From positions 1-9,131 of the forward strand of contig CABRZC010000080.1 of NCBI GenBank assembly GCA_902475375.1: a DNA stretch of 9,131 bases. The letters run 5' to 3'. The notes below the pieces were generated by a model. The model was given only the letters and a program-made list of their open reading frames with translations, was not told the origin of the DNA and searched no databases. Below, piece after piece: positions 1-6,402 of the stretch; the stretch's first letter is position 1, and each line of letters begins with the position of its first letter. The position numbers were made by a program, and so were the translations under genes. This DNA is from an uncultured Collinsella sp. (GTDB lineage Bacteria > Actinomycetota > Coriobacteriia > Coriobacteriales > Coriobacteriaceae).

Positions 1-468
1 GAAGTGCGGGGACTTGAGCCTGAGGTTCTTGCGCCGATCGATCGTTTGAATATTGAGGGGCTCCCAGTCTGCGACTATCGAGTATGCCGAGTGGAGAGTG
101 CCCTTGCAGATAAATTGCTCGCAATGGTAGAGATGCATGAGGGCCGTGCCTCTTCGCGAATCAAGGATATAGTCGACATCTTGGTGTACGCGAAAACTTG
201 CTTCGTCGATGGGACTACGCTTGTCGAGAGGGTCGAGAAAGAAGCATCTGCCCGCAAGGTGGCAATGCCGGAAGAGTTCGTGGCGCCTCTCTGGTGGAAA
301 CAAAATGGTTCTGCGCAGTACATAAAGATGGCGAGGCAGGCGGGGGTACTTGATCTCGCGGGGAACATTGCTGGGGCAGAAGGGGTCGTCAATCGGTTGT
401 ATACACCGTGCTTTAATCATTCGGCGAATGTGCGCAAATGGAATCCTCAGACCACGGGATGGGAATAG
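1..468 (+). CDS. AbiEii/AbiGii-type nucleotidyltransferase toxin, C-terminal part (5' end outside window)
   Basis: The frame is open from base 1, so the visible 155 residues are the C-terminal part of a longer protein; the GTG at position 4 is probably internal. The segment VESALADKLLAMVE followed by SSRIKDIVDILVYA matches the conserved 'eKl.A ... RvKDlyDl' pattern of the AbiEii/AbiGii nucleotidyltransferase toxin family, which is the basis of the call. In that family the catalytic nucleotidyltransferase motifs lie in the N-terminal half, which is not visible here, so activity cannot be judged. Known AbiEii toxins modify tRNA or nucleotides and are paired with an AbiEi-type antitoxin encoded just upstream; if that holds, the antitoxin lies left of the window. 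The rest of the visible part (a WW pair, then a mixed helix ending in TTGWE) is not diagnostic. The gene ends in TAG and is followed by a strong hairpin shared with the convergent gene. Alternative: another minimal nucleotidyltransferase of the same fold. Confidence 0.72.
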   Translation, partial: EVRGLEPEVLAPIDRLNIEGLPVCDYRVCRVESALADKLLAMVEMHEGRASSRIKDIVDILVYAKTCFVDGTTLVERVEKEASARKVAMPEEFVAPLWWKQNGSAQYIKMARQAGVLDLAGNIAGAEGVVNRLYTPCFNHSANVRKWNPQTTGWE

Positions 469-477
469 GCTAGATAG

Positions 478-516
478 TTAAGCCGGCGGCAGGATTAGTT
501 CCTGCCGCCGGCTTAA
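478..516. terminator. Perfect 17-bp hairpin between convergent genes, likely bidirectional terminator
   Basis: Bases 478-494 pair exactly with 500-516, leaving a 5-base loop (TTAGT at 495-499). The stem is mostly GC (core AGCCGGCGGCAGGA) and capped by TTAA/TTAA. It lies 9 bases after the + strand stop at 468 and 25 bases before the - strand stop at 542, so one structure can serve both genes. Neither side has a long T tract (only GACGTTTCT follows on the + strand), so termination efficiency is inferred from position and stem strength. Confidence 0.75.
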
Positions 517-541
517 GACGTTTCTACTGCCTATGTATGCG

Positions 542-1975
542 CTACTCACAGGCCTGGTCGACCACCTGAGTAACGGCCTTCTTTGCGGCTTCGAGGTTGC
601 GCTGGGCTTGGGCGACAGCGGCCTCGGCTTGTTTCTTGGCCCTTACGACCTCGGCAAAGCGATTGATGGATTCGCTATACTCGCGCGTACGCGGGTCGAG
701 TGCTGGTGGGACTTCGATCTCGAACAGATCGGTAGGGCGGATGGCGTGGCTGTACTGATTGTCGGACAATACCTGCAAAACTATGGACCCATGGCCGTCG
801 GTGAGGTACGCCGCGACCATCTCTGCATACACCATGCGCTCCTCGTCGGTCATCGTTGGAATCGCCGGGCGAATGGCGGTGGTGTTGTGCGAGGCAACTA
901 GATGCTGCTTTGCATCATCGATGCCGACCACAAGTAGGTTCGACGCGCCGTAACGACCGAGTATGCGCGGCATGACGATATCGCCGCAACGAAGCTCGTA
1001 ACGAGCCAACACGTCTGGACTTACCTTTACAGGTTCGGAATCCAGCTCCGACGCGCCTTCCGCAACATCCTTGGGCAGCAAATAGCCGTTGCGGAAATCC
1101 TGAGATGAAATGCGGCGCACCTCGACAGCGTCGATGTCATCCGAGGTGGTGCTGTCTCGGGGCATAAACGGCACCACGCGCATAAAGCTGTCGCCGAGCG
1201 TTGCGCTGTAGTTTTGAGCTACGGAGATCAGGCCAACCCTGCCTTTGGAGAGCGCGGCGTGGTGTTGGAGTAGCTTGCGCGTTTCGAGCTCGACGGTTTC
1301 AATGGAAACCGTTTTGCGTGAGTCGCACTCGATGCCGCTCCAGTCAGGGGAGAAAGCCAAGGGAAGATTGGGGTAGCGAGCCCCGTCGGCAAACCGAAGG
1401 CGTGGCATGGGCGTGGCGGCATTGCGGAATGAAACGCTGCGATTTCCCGTCGACAATACAATAAGTGCGTACATGCCGTGCATCGGAGATTCGGCGAGCG
1501 GGTGATATAGGACGCTTTCGACGAGCCCCTCGCGCAACAGAATCGCGCGTGCCTGCTCGGCGTTGTCCAAAGACTCGAACGGCAGCAGTACGGCGGCTCG
1601 AGTACGACCGGAGAGGGCTAGTGCATACAGGCACCAGAGATAGGCCTCCCAATCGCAGAAGCCCAGGTAGCCAGGCTCCAGATCATTAATGAGCGCCTCA
1701 CATGCGCTGTTGATTTCGCGAAAACGTTTGCGAACGCAAGCTGTGGCATCGATAAACACCGGCGCCGCGTTGTCATTGCCCGTGTTCTGCTTGCCGGGCT
1801 CAAGTTCGCAAATATTAGGTACGCCGTTGCCGTTCAGCCTGAAGCATTCACGAAGCGCCTCGCAGCCGATGGCGCCAGGTAGGCGAACGGTGAGTAGGCG
1901 GCTGCCTTGTTCTAGGTTAAGCGCGCGCGAGAGGGCGGCGGCGGTGAGACGTGGCAATGATGTTGTTTCACGCAT
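542..1975 (-). CDS. Methyltransferase-like / type I specificity (TRD) fusion protein without catalytic methylase motifs
   Basis: A 477-residue protein. Residues about 108-190 (WEAYLWCLYAL, then RTRAAVLLPFESL, REGLVESVLYHP, YALIVLSTGN) follow the pattern of the C-terminal part of N-6 adenine DNA methylases of the HsdM type. Residues about 283-425 look like a type I target recognition domain: VRRISSQDF, then YELRCGDIVMPR at 326-337, SHNTTAIRP at 362-370, and DLFEIEVPP at 417-424. Residues about 430-470 are rich in Ala, Glu, Gln and Lys and should form the coiled coil typical of specificity subunits. No glycine-rich S-adenosylmethionine loop and no NPPY/F motif can be found, so the protein probably binds DNA or partners without methylating. 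No HsdR or full HsdM is in the window. An AAGAAAGGG ribosome binding site lies about 10 bases before the ATG, and a promoter candidate is upstream. Alternatives: a stand-alone specificity protein working with an HsdM elsewhere, or a decayed methylase. Confidence 0.6.
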   Translation of the reverse strand: MRETTSLPRLTAAALSRALNLEQGSRLLTVRLPGAIGCEALRECFRLNGNGVPNICELEPGKQNTGNDNAAPVFIDATACVRKRFREINSACEALINDLEPGYLGFCDWEAYLWCLYALALSGRTRAAVLLPFESLDNAEQARAILLREGLVESVLYHPLAESPMHGMYALIVLSTGNRSVSFRNAATPMPRLRFADGARYPNLPLAFSPDWSGIECDSRKTVSIETVELETRKLLQHHAALSKGRVGLISVAQNYSATLGDSFMRVVPFMPRDSTTSDDIDAVEVRRISSQDFRNGYLLPKDVAEGASELDSEPVKVSPDVLARYELRCGDIVMPRILGRYGASNLLVVGIDDAKQHLVASHNTTAIRPAIPTMTDEERMVYAEMVAAYLTDGHGSIVLQVLSDNQYSHAIRPTDLFEIEVPPALDPRTREYSESINRFAEVVRAKKQAEAAVAQAQRNLEAAKKAVTQVVDQACE

Positions 1976-2005
1976 GTATAGAGCCCTTTCTTCTTGGTGG
2001 GCTAT

Positions 2006-2035
2006 ATAATAGCAGAAAAATTTAAAAATTTCTAA
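2006..2035 (-). promoter_or_regulatory. Candidate promoter for the methyltransferase/TRD-like gene
   Basis: On the - strand TATTAT (complement of 2006-2011) is a 5/6 match to the -10 box and lies about 30 bases before the ATG at 1975. TTAGAA (complement of 2030-2035), 18 bases further upstream, is a weak -35 box. The spacer is almost entirely A and T, giving a sharp AT peak in a GC-rich region. Called by eye, not tested. Confidence 0.4.
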
Positions 2036-2063
2036 TGACGAGAACAGCCTACTGTGCTATCCT
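2035..2063 (+). promoter_or_regulatory. Candidate promoter for the 305-aa gene / ATPase transcription unit
   Basis: ATGACG (2035-2040, 4/6 match to TTGACA) is followed after 17 bases by TATCCT (2058-2063, 4/6), which is preceded by TG at 2055-2056 as in an extended -10 promoter. Transcription from here would leave a leader of about 195 nt before the ATG at 2265. The -35 box abuts the -35 of the divergent promoter, so one regulator could govern both directions. A competing -35, TTGTCA at 2181-2186, has no good -10 partner. Confidence 0.35.
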
Positions 2064-2093
2064 CGAAGCAATCCAAAACCAACTCAATACCAA

Positions 2094-2145
2094 CTGCTTG
2101 ATGCAATCGCTACACAGCCTTTAGGCAAACCGCGCTATCAAGCAG
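2094..2145 (+). repeat. Inverted repeat in the leader upstream of the 305-aa gene
   Basis: CTGCTTGAT at 2094-2102 is exactly complementary to ATCAAGCAG at 2137-2145, with a 34-base interval that itself contains GCCTTTAGGC at 2117-2126. Transcribed, this could fold as a two-level stem. A second small dyad, TTCTAA-AAC-TTAGAA, lies at 2206-2220 and could be an operator or short hairpin. No riboswitch class is recognised. Confidence 0.35.
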
Positions 2146-2264
2146 GGTGATTTCACTAACGAAGCTGCAGGTTAGGTCGATTGTCATCATCCATACCTCA
2201 GAGCATTCTAAAACTTAGAACAGACTTACACCAAACACCCGAAACCGGATAGAAAGAAACATTC

Positions 2265-3182
2265 ATGAAGAAACGGGACAACATCTACGAGGCATTCCTC
2301 AGTGCGATCGACGAGGATCTCCGCGACATGTGCGAAATGAACGGAAAGGTAGAACGGTCTCTTCCGTGTCCGTACTGCGGCGAGAAGAACGTCGAGCGCC
2401 TGGCCAAATCGCTCGTTGGCGTGCTGGAAGAGCGCTCGCCCGATATTCCCGGGCTGGTGCCCGAGCAGTATCGAGCCGATGTACACGAGGCCCGCGAACT
2501 TTTGACTGCCGCGACACTCGCTTTGCTGCCACTGTATTTTCCCCCGCGCGATAGCCGCATAGGCAGTGTAGCGACTGTGGTGAGTATGTTTAGGCACGGG
2601 CGTACTGCGGGCTTTAAATCGGCTGGTGTTCTCTTGTTCGAGGAAGTTGCGACAGGGATGAAGTACAGCACCAAGCAGGGTGCCTATATCCCGTCCTCCT
2701 TCGTGCGCCATACCGATGGCAGAAAGCCATGCGACCGGCTGCACCGCGATGGATCGCGTGGCTTTACGGCGGATGAAGATGATGCCGTCATGTTTTATAA
2801 GCGCTACCTCAAGGTGCAGCGACGCGTGTTCGATACGAGTCCGCGTTTCAACTTTGAGTTATGCGTCAAACGCCCGTTTGAGGCACTTTTGGACGAACGA
2901 CACACTTTTTATTACATGGAGGAAAAGATGGAAATCGATTTGACCAACAAAGTACACGGACTCGAAAATCGCTATCTCCTCAATATCAAGCATCATAAAG
3001 ATTACGACCTGCTTGACAAGCTGATGATCCATGCACTGCTTGCGTACCTGGGCGACACAACGGTCTCAACTGCTGCTCGCGAGAGTTATCTGGCGCAGGC
3101 CGAGCGCCTGATCGGTCACGCGACCAAGTCGCCGCACTCGGCACAGCTCAATGAGGACGACGGCGACGATCGCATTGCTTAA
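2265..3182 (+). CDS. Unrecognised 305-aa protein with CPYC motif, upstream of VirD4-like ATPase
   Basis: I do not recognise the family. The protein is soluble by inspection: no signal peptide, and only one moderately hydrophobic stretch (LLTAATLALLPLYF, about residues 80-93), too weak for a confident membrane helix. C35-P-Y-C38-G resembles half of a zinc ribbon or a thiol-redox motif, but no second CxxC pair is visible. The middle is rich in charged and aromatic residues, and the C-terminus is acidic (EDDGDDRIA). The ATG at 2265 has a modest AGAAAG ribosome binding site 8 bases upstream; the alternative ATG at 2328 has none and would keep the CPYC motif. The stop is 37 bases from the next start, which has a strong ribosome binding site, so the two genes are probably co-transcribed and functionally linked. 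It might supply what the truncated coupling ATPase lacks, such as a substrate adaptor; that is speculation from the neighbourhood. Confidence 0.8.
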   Translation: MKKRDNIYEAFLSAIDEDLRDMCEMNGKVERSLPCPYCGEKNVERLAKSLVGVLEERSPDIPGLVPEQYRADVHEARELLTAATLALLPLYFPPRDSRIGSVATVVSMFRHGRTAGFKSAGVLLFEEVATGMKYSTKQGAYIPSSFVRHTDGRKPCDRLHRDGSRGFTADEDDAVMFYKRYLKVQRRVFDTSPRFNFELCVKRPFEALLDERHTFYYMEEKMEIDLTNKVHGLENRYLLNIKHHKDYDLLDKLMIHALLAYLGDTTVSTAARESYLAQAERLIGHATKSPHSAQLNEDDGDDRIA

Positions 3183-3219
3183 CAACCACTAACGCCACGG
3201 ACAAGAAAGGGGTCACGCC

Positions 3220-4704
3220 ATGCCAGTCATCAAGATGTACGGCTACGAGGCCGCGCAGCAAACGGAGTATCAGACCAAGAAGTGGGCGACTAAGGAGGAG
3301 ATGCGGGCGCTGTCGTCCGGCGATGAGCAGCGCGACGTGATCCTGGCGCAGGGTGCCACGGTGGCGTTCTACGAGGACGACAAGCATTGGGAGACGAGTG
3401 TGTCCAACAATGTTTTTGCCTTTGGAGGTACCGGCAGCGGCAAAACGGCGAGTTTCATTTTGCCCAACCTGCTCAATCACCACGAATGCTGTTATGTGGT
3501 CACAGACACCAAGGGTGAGCTGCTGCGCCGTACGGGGAAAGGCTTTGAAGAGGACGGCTACGAGGTAACGGTTCTCGATACTGTTAATCCCGAGCAGTCG
3601 GCCGGATACGACCCTCTGAGTTACGTGATGGATGTCGAGGATATCCCCACCACAGTGGCGGCAATCATGGAGGGGGTCGATCCTGACGGCCGTAGCCTTA
3701 GGTATGATCCGTTCTGGAATAACGCGAGCGACCTGCTGCTTCGAGCGATTGTTGGAATCCTGTTCCTCCTGGAGACCCTTGCCGGCACCCTTACGCCGGG
3801 TGAGGACCCCAATGCCCCGCGCCGCTACCTTAAGATGAACAACGTCTTTAAACTGGCTGCGCTCATCAAGGTTACGGGAGATGGTGAGGGGCGATTCCCG
3901 TTGGACTACCTTGTAGAAGAGGTGGAGTCCAGGGAGTTTCTCGATAAGTTTGGTGCGGAGAACGCTGATCTGTATGGCGTTGAGCAGTATCGCGATTTTC
4001 GAGGTGCGGCAGATAGGACGCTTAAGAGTATTCTGATCACGCTCAATGCAACTATCTCGCGGCTTAAGACGCCTCAGCTCATGCGCGTTTTTGAGAATGA
4101 CGAGATGCGTCTTGATCGTATTGACGAGGGCAAGCGCATGATCGATCTTAAGGTGAGCGACAACGATTCGGCTAATGCATGGCTTGCGAACGTTGCCCTT
4201 AAGCAGCTGTTTAACCTTGCCCAGCGCCGTGCCGATGCCAGCCCCAGCGGCCATTTGCAGCGTCGCGTGCAGTTTGTGCTCGATGAGTTTCCCAATGTGG
4301 GCCGCATCCCCGATTTTGAGCGCAGCATTGCGACTGTGCGCAGTCGCGGCATTAGCTTTTTGATGTGTGCGCAATCGCTGAGCCAGCTCGATGTCGTGTA
4401 CGGCAAATCCACGGCGCTTACCATCCTCGATAACTGCGATAGTTTGGTCTATATGGGCGGCGGCAGCAACATCGCGACGCAGAACTACATAAGCGAACTG
4501 TGTGGCGAGTCGGTTTTGGGCACCAAGTACGTGGGCGCCGAGCGCACTGCCGTAGATGTGCGCGGTTGCGTGATGACCCCAGGCGAGGTTGGGCTTATGC
4601 CCCGCACCGATTGCCTGGTCAAGGTGACCGGCATGCGTCCCTTCCGCGCCAAGAAGTACTTTTGCGCCGATCATCCCAATGCTGCCAAGTGGCTGAGGGA
4701 TTAG
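3220..4704 (+). CDS. VirD4/TraG-like type IV coupling ATPase lacking the membrane domain
   Basis: A 494-residue P-loop ATPase of the HerA/FtsK fold used by type IV coupling proteins. Walker A is GGTGSGKT at residues 69-76, followed by SFILPNLL as in TraG proteins. The family's 'tDPKGEl' appears as TDTKGEL (95-101). Walker B is VLDEF (353-357) followed by PNVGRIPDFE, and the motif SRGISFLMCAQSLSQL follows as expected. The start (KKWATKEEM, residues 20-28) matches the position just after the transmembrane region of classical TraG/VirD4 proteins, so the usual two N-terminal helices are absent and the protein should be cytosolic. Typical family members run roughly 550-650 residues. The ATG has the ribosome binding site AAGAAAGGGG ending 8 bases upstream. 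No relaxase, VirB4, VirB6 or other channel gene is visible, so DNA export cannot be assumed. Alternatives: remnant of a conjugative element, or a repurposed ATPase working with the adjacent proteins. Confidence 0.88.
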   Translation: MPVIKMYGYEAAQQTEYQTKKWATKEEMRALSSGDEQRDVILAQGATVAFYEDDKHWETSVSNNVFAFGGTGSGKTASFILPNLLNHHECCYVVTDTKGELLRRTGKGFEEDGYEVTVLDTVNPEQSAGYDPLSYVMDVEDIPTTVAAIMEGVDPDGRSLRYDPFWNNASDLLLRAIVGILFLLETLAGTLTPGEDPNAPRRYLKMNNVFKLAALIKVTGDGEGRFPLDYLVEEVESREFLDKFGAENADLYGVEQYRDFRGAADRTLKSILITLNATISRLKTPQLMRVFENDEMRLDRIDEGKRMIDLKVSDNDSANAWLANVALKQLFNLAQRRADASPSGHLQRRVQFVLDEFPNVGRIPDFERSIATVRSRGISFLMCAQSLSQLDVVYGKSTALTILDNCDSLVYMGGGSNIATQNYISELCGESVLGTKYVGAERTAVDVRGCVMTPGEVGLMPRTDCLVKVTGMRPFRAKKYFCADHPNAAKWLRD

Positions 4705-4742
4705 CCCTTGCAGCTTTGTGTACCCCATCTTGCATGTTTTGT

Positions 4743-4784
4743 CGCACGGCTTCCGTTAGTCGTAAGCCGTGCGGTCCAGTTTTT
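4743..4784 (+). terminator. Terminator-like hairpin between the VirD4-like gene and the ClpP-like gene
   Basis: CGCACGGCTT (4743-4752) pairs perfectly with AAGCCGTGCG (4764-4773) around an 11-base loop, and five T residues follow at 4780-4784 after GTCCAG. The 10-bp GC-rich stem plus T run fits an intrinsic terminator, though the T run starts 6 bases after the stem, which may weaken it. Only 35 bases remain before the next ATG at 4820, so either transcription reads through or the promoter overlaps the hairpin. Confidence 0.65.
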
Positions 4785-4819
4785 GCCTCCTTACCGATTC
4801 CGTTTAGAAGGGAATTGCC

Positions 4820-5422
4820 ATGCCCGTTATGTATCGTGAGCCCAGCATCATAAAGAAGTCCAAGGACGGCCGTGTTGCCGCTGTCGATATGGCAAGCGAA
4901 CTGCTCAACAGCCGTGTGCTGCTGCTGGAGGGCGAGGTCAACGATGCGACCTGCAACGGCCTTATTAAGTCCATGCTGGTGCTGGAGCATCAAAGTGCGA
5001 CCGAGCCCATCACCCTCATCATCAACAGCCCGGGCGGCAGCGTCACGGCGGGGCTGGCGCTCATCGACACCATGCAGTCGCTCGATTGCCCCGTGATCAC
5101 GGTGGGCGAGGGCGTCGTGGCCTCGATGGCCGCGGTGATCTTGGCCTGCGGCGACCACCGTCAGGTGTACCGCCACACGCAGGTGCTCATCCACCAACTG
5201 ATGGGCGGCATGGGCATGGCGCAGCAGACCGATATCGAGATCGTGGCCCAGCATACAGCGGCCATGCGCGCCGAGCTGGACGAGCTGCTGGCCGAGCATG
5301 GCAACCTGAGCGCCCAGGAGTTCCACGAGCTCACCGAGCGCGACTGCTGGTGCAACGCCAGGCGCGCTCTGGAGCTGGGCCTGGTGGACGAGGTGATTGC
5401 GCCCAGCAAGAAGGCGCTCTAG
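4820..5422 (+). CDS. ClpP-type serine peptidase (ClpP/TepA-like, non-canonical)
   Basis: A 200-residue ClpP-family peptidase, close to the usual length of about 195-207. Landmarks in order: LLNSRVLLLEGEV (28-40), the oxyanion segment INSPGGSVTAG (68-78), nucleophile S102 in VASMAA, H125 in VLIHQ, and D175 in ERDCW, aligned with the catalytic Asp of E. coli ClpP; LELGLVDEV closes the domain. The triad is therefore complete. Differences from canonical ClpP: the Ser-His interval is 2 residues shorter, HQL replaces HQP, and CWCNA replaces the usual RFLSA/NFMSA. This suggests a divergent paralogue rather than the housekeeping subunit. Classical ClpP needs ClpX, ClpA or ClpC to unfold substrates; none is adjacent, and the neighbouring ATPase is VirD4-like. 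The ATG is supported by the ribosome binding site AGAAGGGA (4806-4813). The next gene starts 74 bases downstream. No signal peptide is seen, so it should be cytosolic. Confidence 0.88.
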   Translation: MPVMYREPSIIKKSKDGRVAAVDMASELLNSRVLLLEGEVNDATCNGLIKSMLVLEHQSATEPITLIINSPGGSVTAGLALIDTMQSLDCPVITVGEGVVASMAAVILACGDHRQVYRHTQVLIHQLMGGMGMAQQTDIEIVAQHTAAMRAELDELLAEHGNLSAQEFHELTERDCWCNARRALELGLVDEVIAPSKKAL

Positions 5423-5481
5423 CGGGGCGCATGCCTTACAAGTACGTTGTGCAGGGCGAACAAGTGCGTAAATTCACAGCC

Positions 5482-5490
5482 AGAAAGAGG
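5482..5490 (+). promoter_or_regulatory. Ribosome binding site that decides the start of the 272-aa gene
   Basis: AGAAAGAGG at 5482-5490 ends 6 bases before the ATG at 5497. The in-frame upstream ATG at 5431 is only 8 bases after the peptidase stop and has just GCGGGG before it, so 5497 is preferred. Confidence 0.65.
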
Positions 5491-5496
5491 TTGAAC

Positions 5497-6315
5497 ATGA
5501 ACAGGATTTGGGACGTCGATGGCATTGAGTGGGAAGACCTGCCCACCGTGAGCGACCTGCTGTGCGCTGCGGACACAAAGATCCTGGCGCGTGAGGTTGC
5601 CCTTCGATACGGCGGCAAGCCGGACGGCCGCGGCCGTGGCGATAGCGAACGCAGCCTAAAGCGCGCCCGCCGCAAGGTCAAAAAGCTGCGGAAGATAGAT
5701 CCCGAGCCCAGCGACAAGATCATCCTGTTGCCCAAGCATGTCATCAATCGTCGCGATGCGGGCCACGGTTTTGGCTATTACGACGTGGAGCCGTGCATCT
5801 TTATGCGCGACGGCGTGCAAAGGCTGGGGGAGGACGCACTCGCCAATGTGCTTCCGTGGGAATTGATCCTGATGGATGATGAGTCCGCGAGCGAAATGCT
5901 GGGCTTTCGCGTATGGCTCGAAGGCGAGTGGGATCTATGCGAACGTTATCGCTTTTTGGCCGTGGTGTGTGTTCGCATGCTGAACAACATCCGGGCGCAA
6001 AAGGAGCTGCGCAAGTTCCTCGAGCAGGGCGATGCGGCCTGCGATATGGACGAGGACGATGTAGTTGAGGACATTCGCCGCGACGTGCTGTATCCCGAGG
6101 AAGTAATTAACGCCAAACTCGGCGGCTATTGGGACGCGAGTTTGGGACTCAACCTGCCCTGGAAGGACGAGCATCGGCAGACTTGCACGCGGATTGACAG
6201 GGCTATCGATGACCTGTTTGCCGAGGAAACGAAGCGCTGCGCTGCGGAGCTTGGGAAGAAGCTCGAGCGCGGGTATGAGGAGCGCGGGGAGTTACTGAAC
6301 GGGATGTCCTTGTGA
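5497..6315 (+). CDS. Unrecognised 272-aa charged protein downstream of the ClpP-like gene
   Basis: I do not recognise a family. The frame is open much further upstream, but that part overlaps the peptidase gene in another frame and is not coding; the start at 5497 is chosen from its ribosome binding site, with 5431 as the alternative (294 aa). The protein has an acidic, Trp-containing N-terminus (IWDVDGIEWEDL), a strongly basic patch at about residues 45-66 (RGRGDSERSLKRARRKVKKL) that could contact nucleic acid or an acidic partner, an acidic stretch (DMDEDDVVEDI) in the second half, and a charged, probably helical C-terminus. There is no signal peptide, membrane helix or catalytic motif. It lies 74 bases after the ClpP-like gene on the same strand with no terminator between them, so it is probably co-transcribed and could be a substrate, adaptor or regulator of that peptidase; this is inference from position only. 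Confidence 0.8.
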   Translation: MNRIWDVDGIEWEDLPTVSDLLCAADTKILAREVALRYGGKPDGRGRGDSERSLKRARRKVKKLRKIDPEPSDKIILLPKHVINRRDAGHGFGYYDVEPCIFMRDGVQRLGEDALANVLPWELILMDDESASEMLGFRVWLEGEWDLCERYRFLAVVCVRMLNNIRAQKELRKFLEQGDAACDMDEDDVVEDIRRDVLYPEEVINAKLGGYWDASLGLNLPWKDEHRQTCTRIDRAIDDLFAEETKRCAAELGKKLERGYEERGELLNGMSL

Positions 6316-6402
6316 ACGGTTGCCGACGGTCCGATAAAAATCTGTCCGGACGAAATGATAGAACGATAGCGTAAATAGCATCTGCACTTTAAGGAGTTAA
6401 CA

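Noticed and set aside
533..901. 122-residue + strand frame after the convergent hairpin
   Set aside because: Antisense to the recognition domain and coiled coil of the specificity-like gene. The apparent Gly/Leu-rich protein is a by-product of its Ala/Gln codons.
2005..2010. Perfect TATAAT on the + strand as promoter of the 305-aa gene
   Set aside because: No -35 box lies at 16-18 bases (AGCCCT region). The site is better explained by the - strand TATTAT overlapping it.
3148..4728. 526-residue open frame on the - strand
   Set aside because: It lies exactly antisense to the VirD4-like gene, whose motifs are unmistakable. The translation is a His/Leu/Arg-rich mirror of GC-rich codons with no motif.
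4619..5326. 235-residue - strand frame opposite the ClpP-like gene
   Set aside because: Antisense shadow of the peptidase gene. No ribosome binding site or motif.
5086..5430. Upstream extension of the 272-aa gene into a 409-aa protein
   Set aside because: This part overlaps the ClpP-like gene in another frame and reads as low-complexity Arg/Gly/His. A good ribosome binding site supports a start at 5497.
2265..6315. Integrative conjugative element
   Set aside because: Only the coupling-like ATPase is present. No relaxase, VirB4, integrase, attachment site or origin of transfer is seen in the window.
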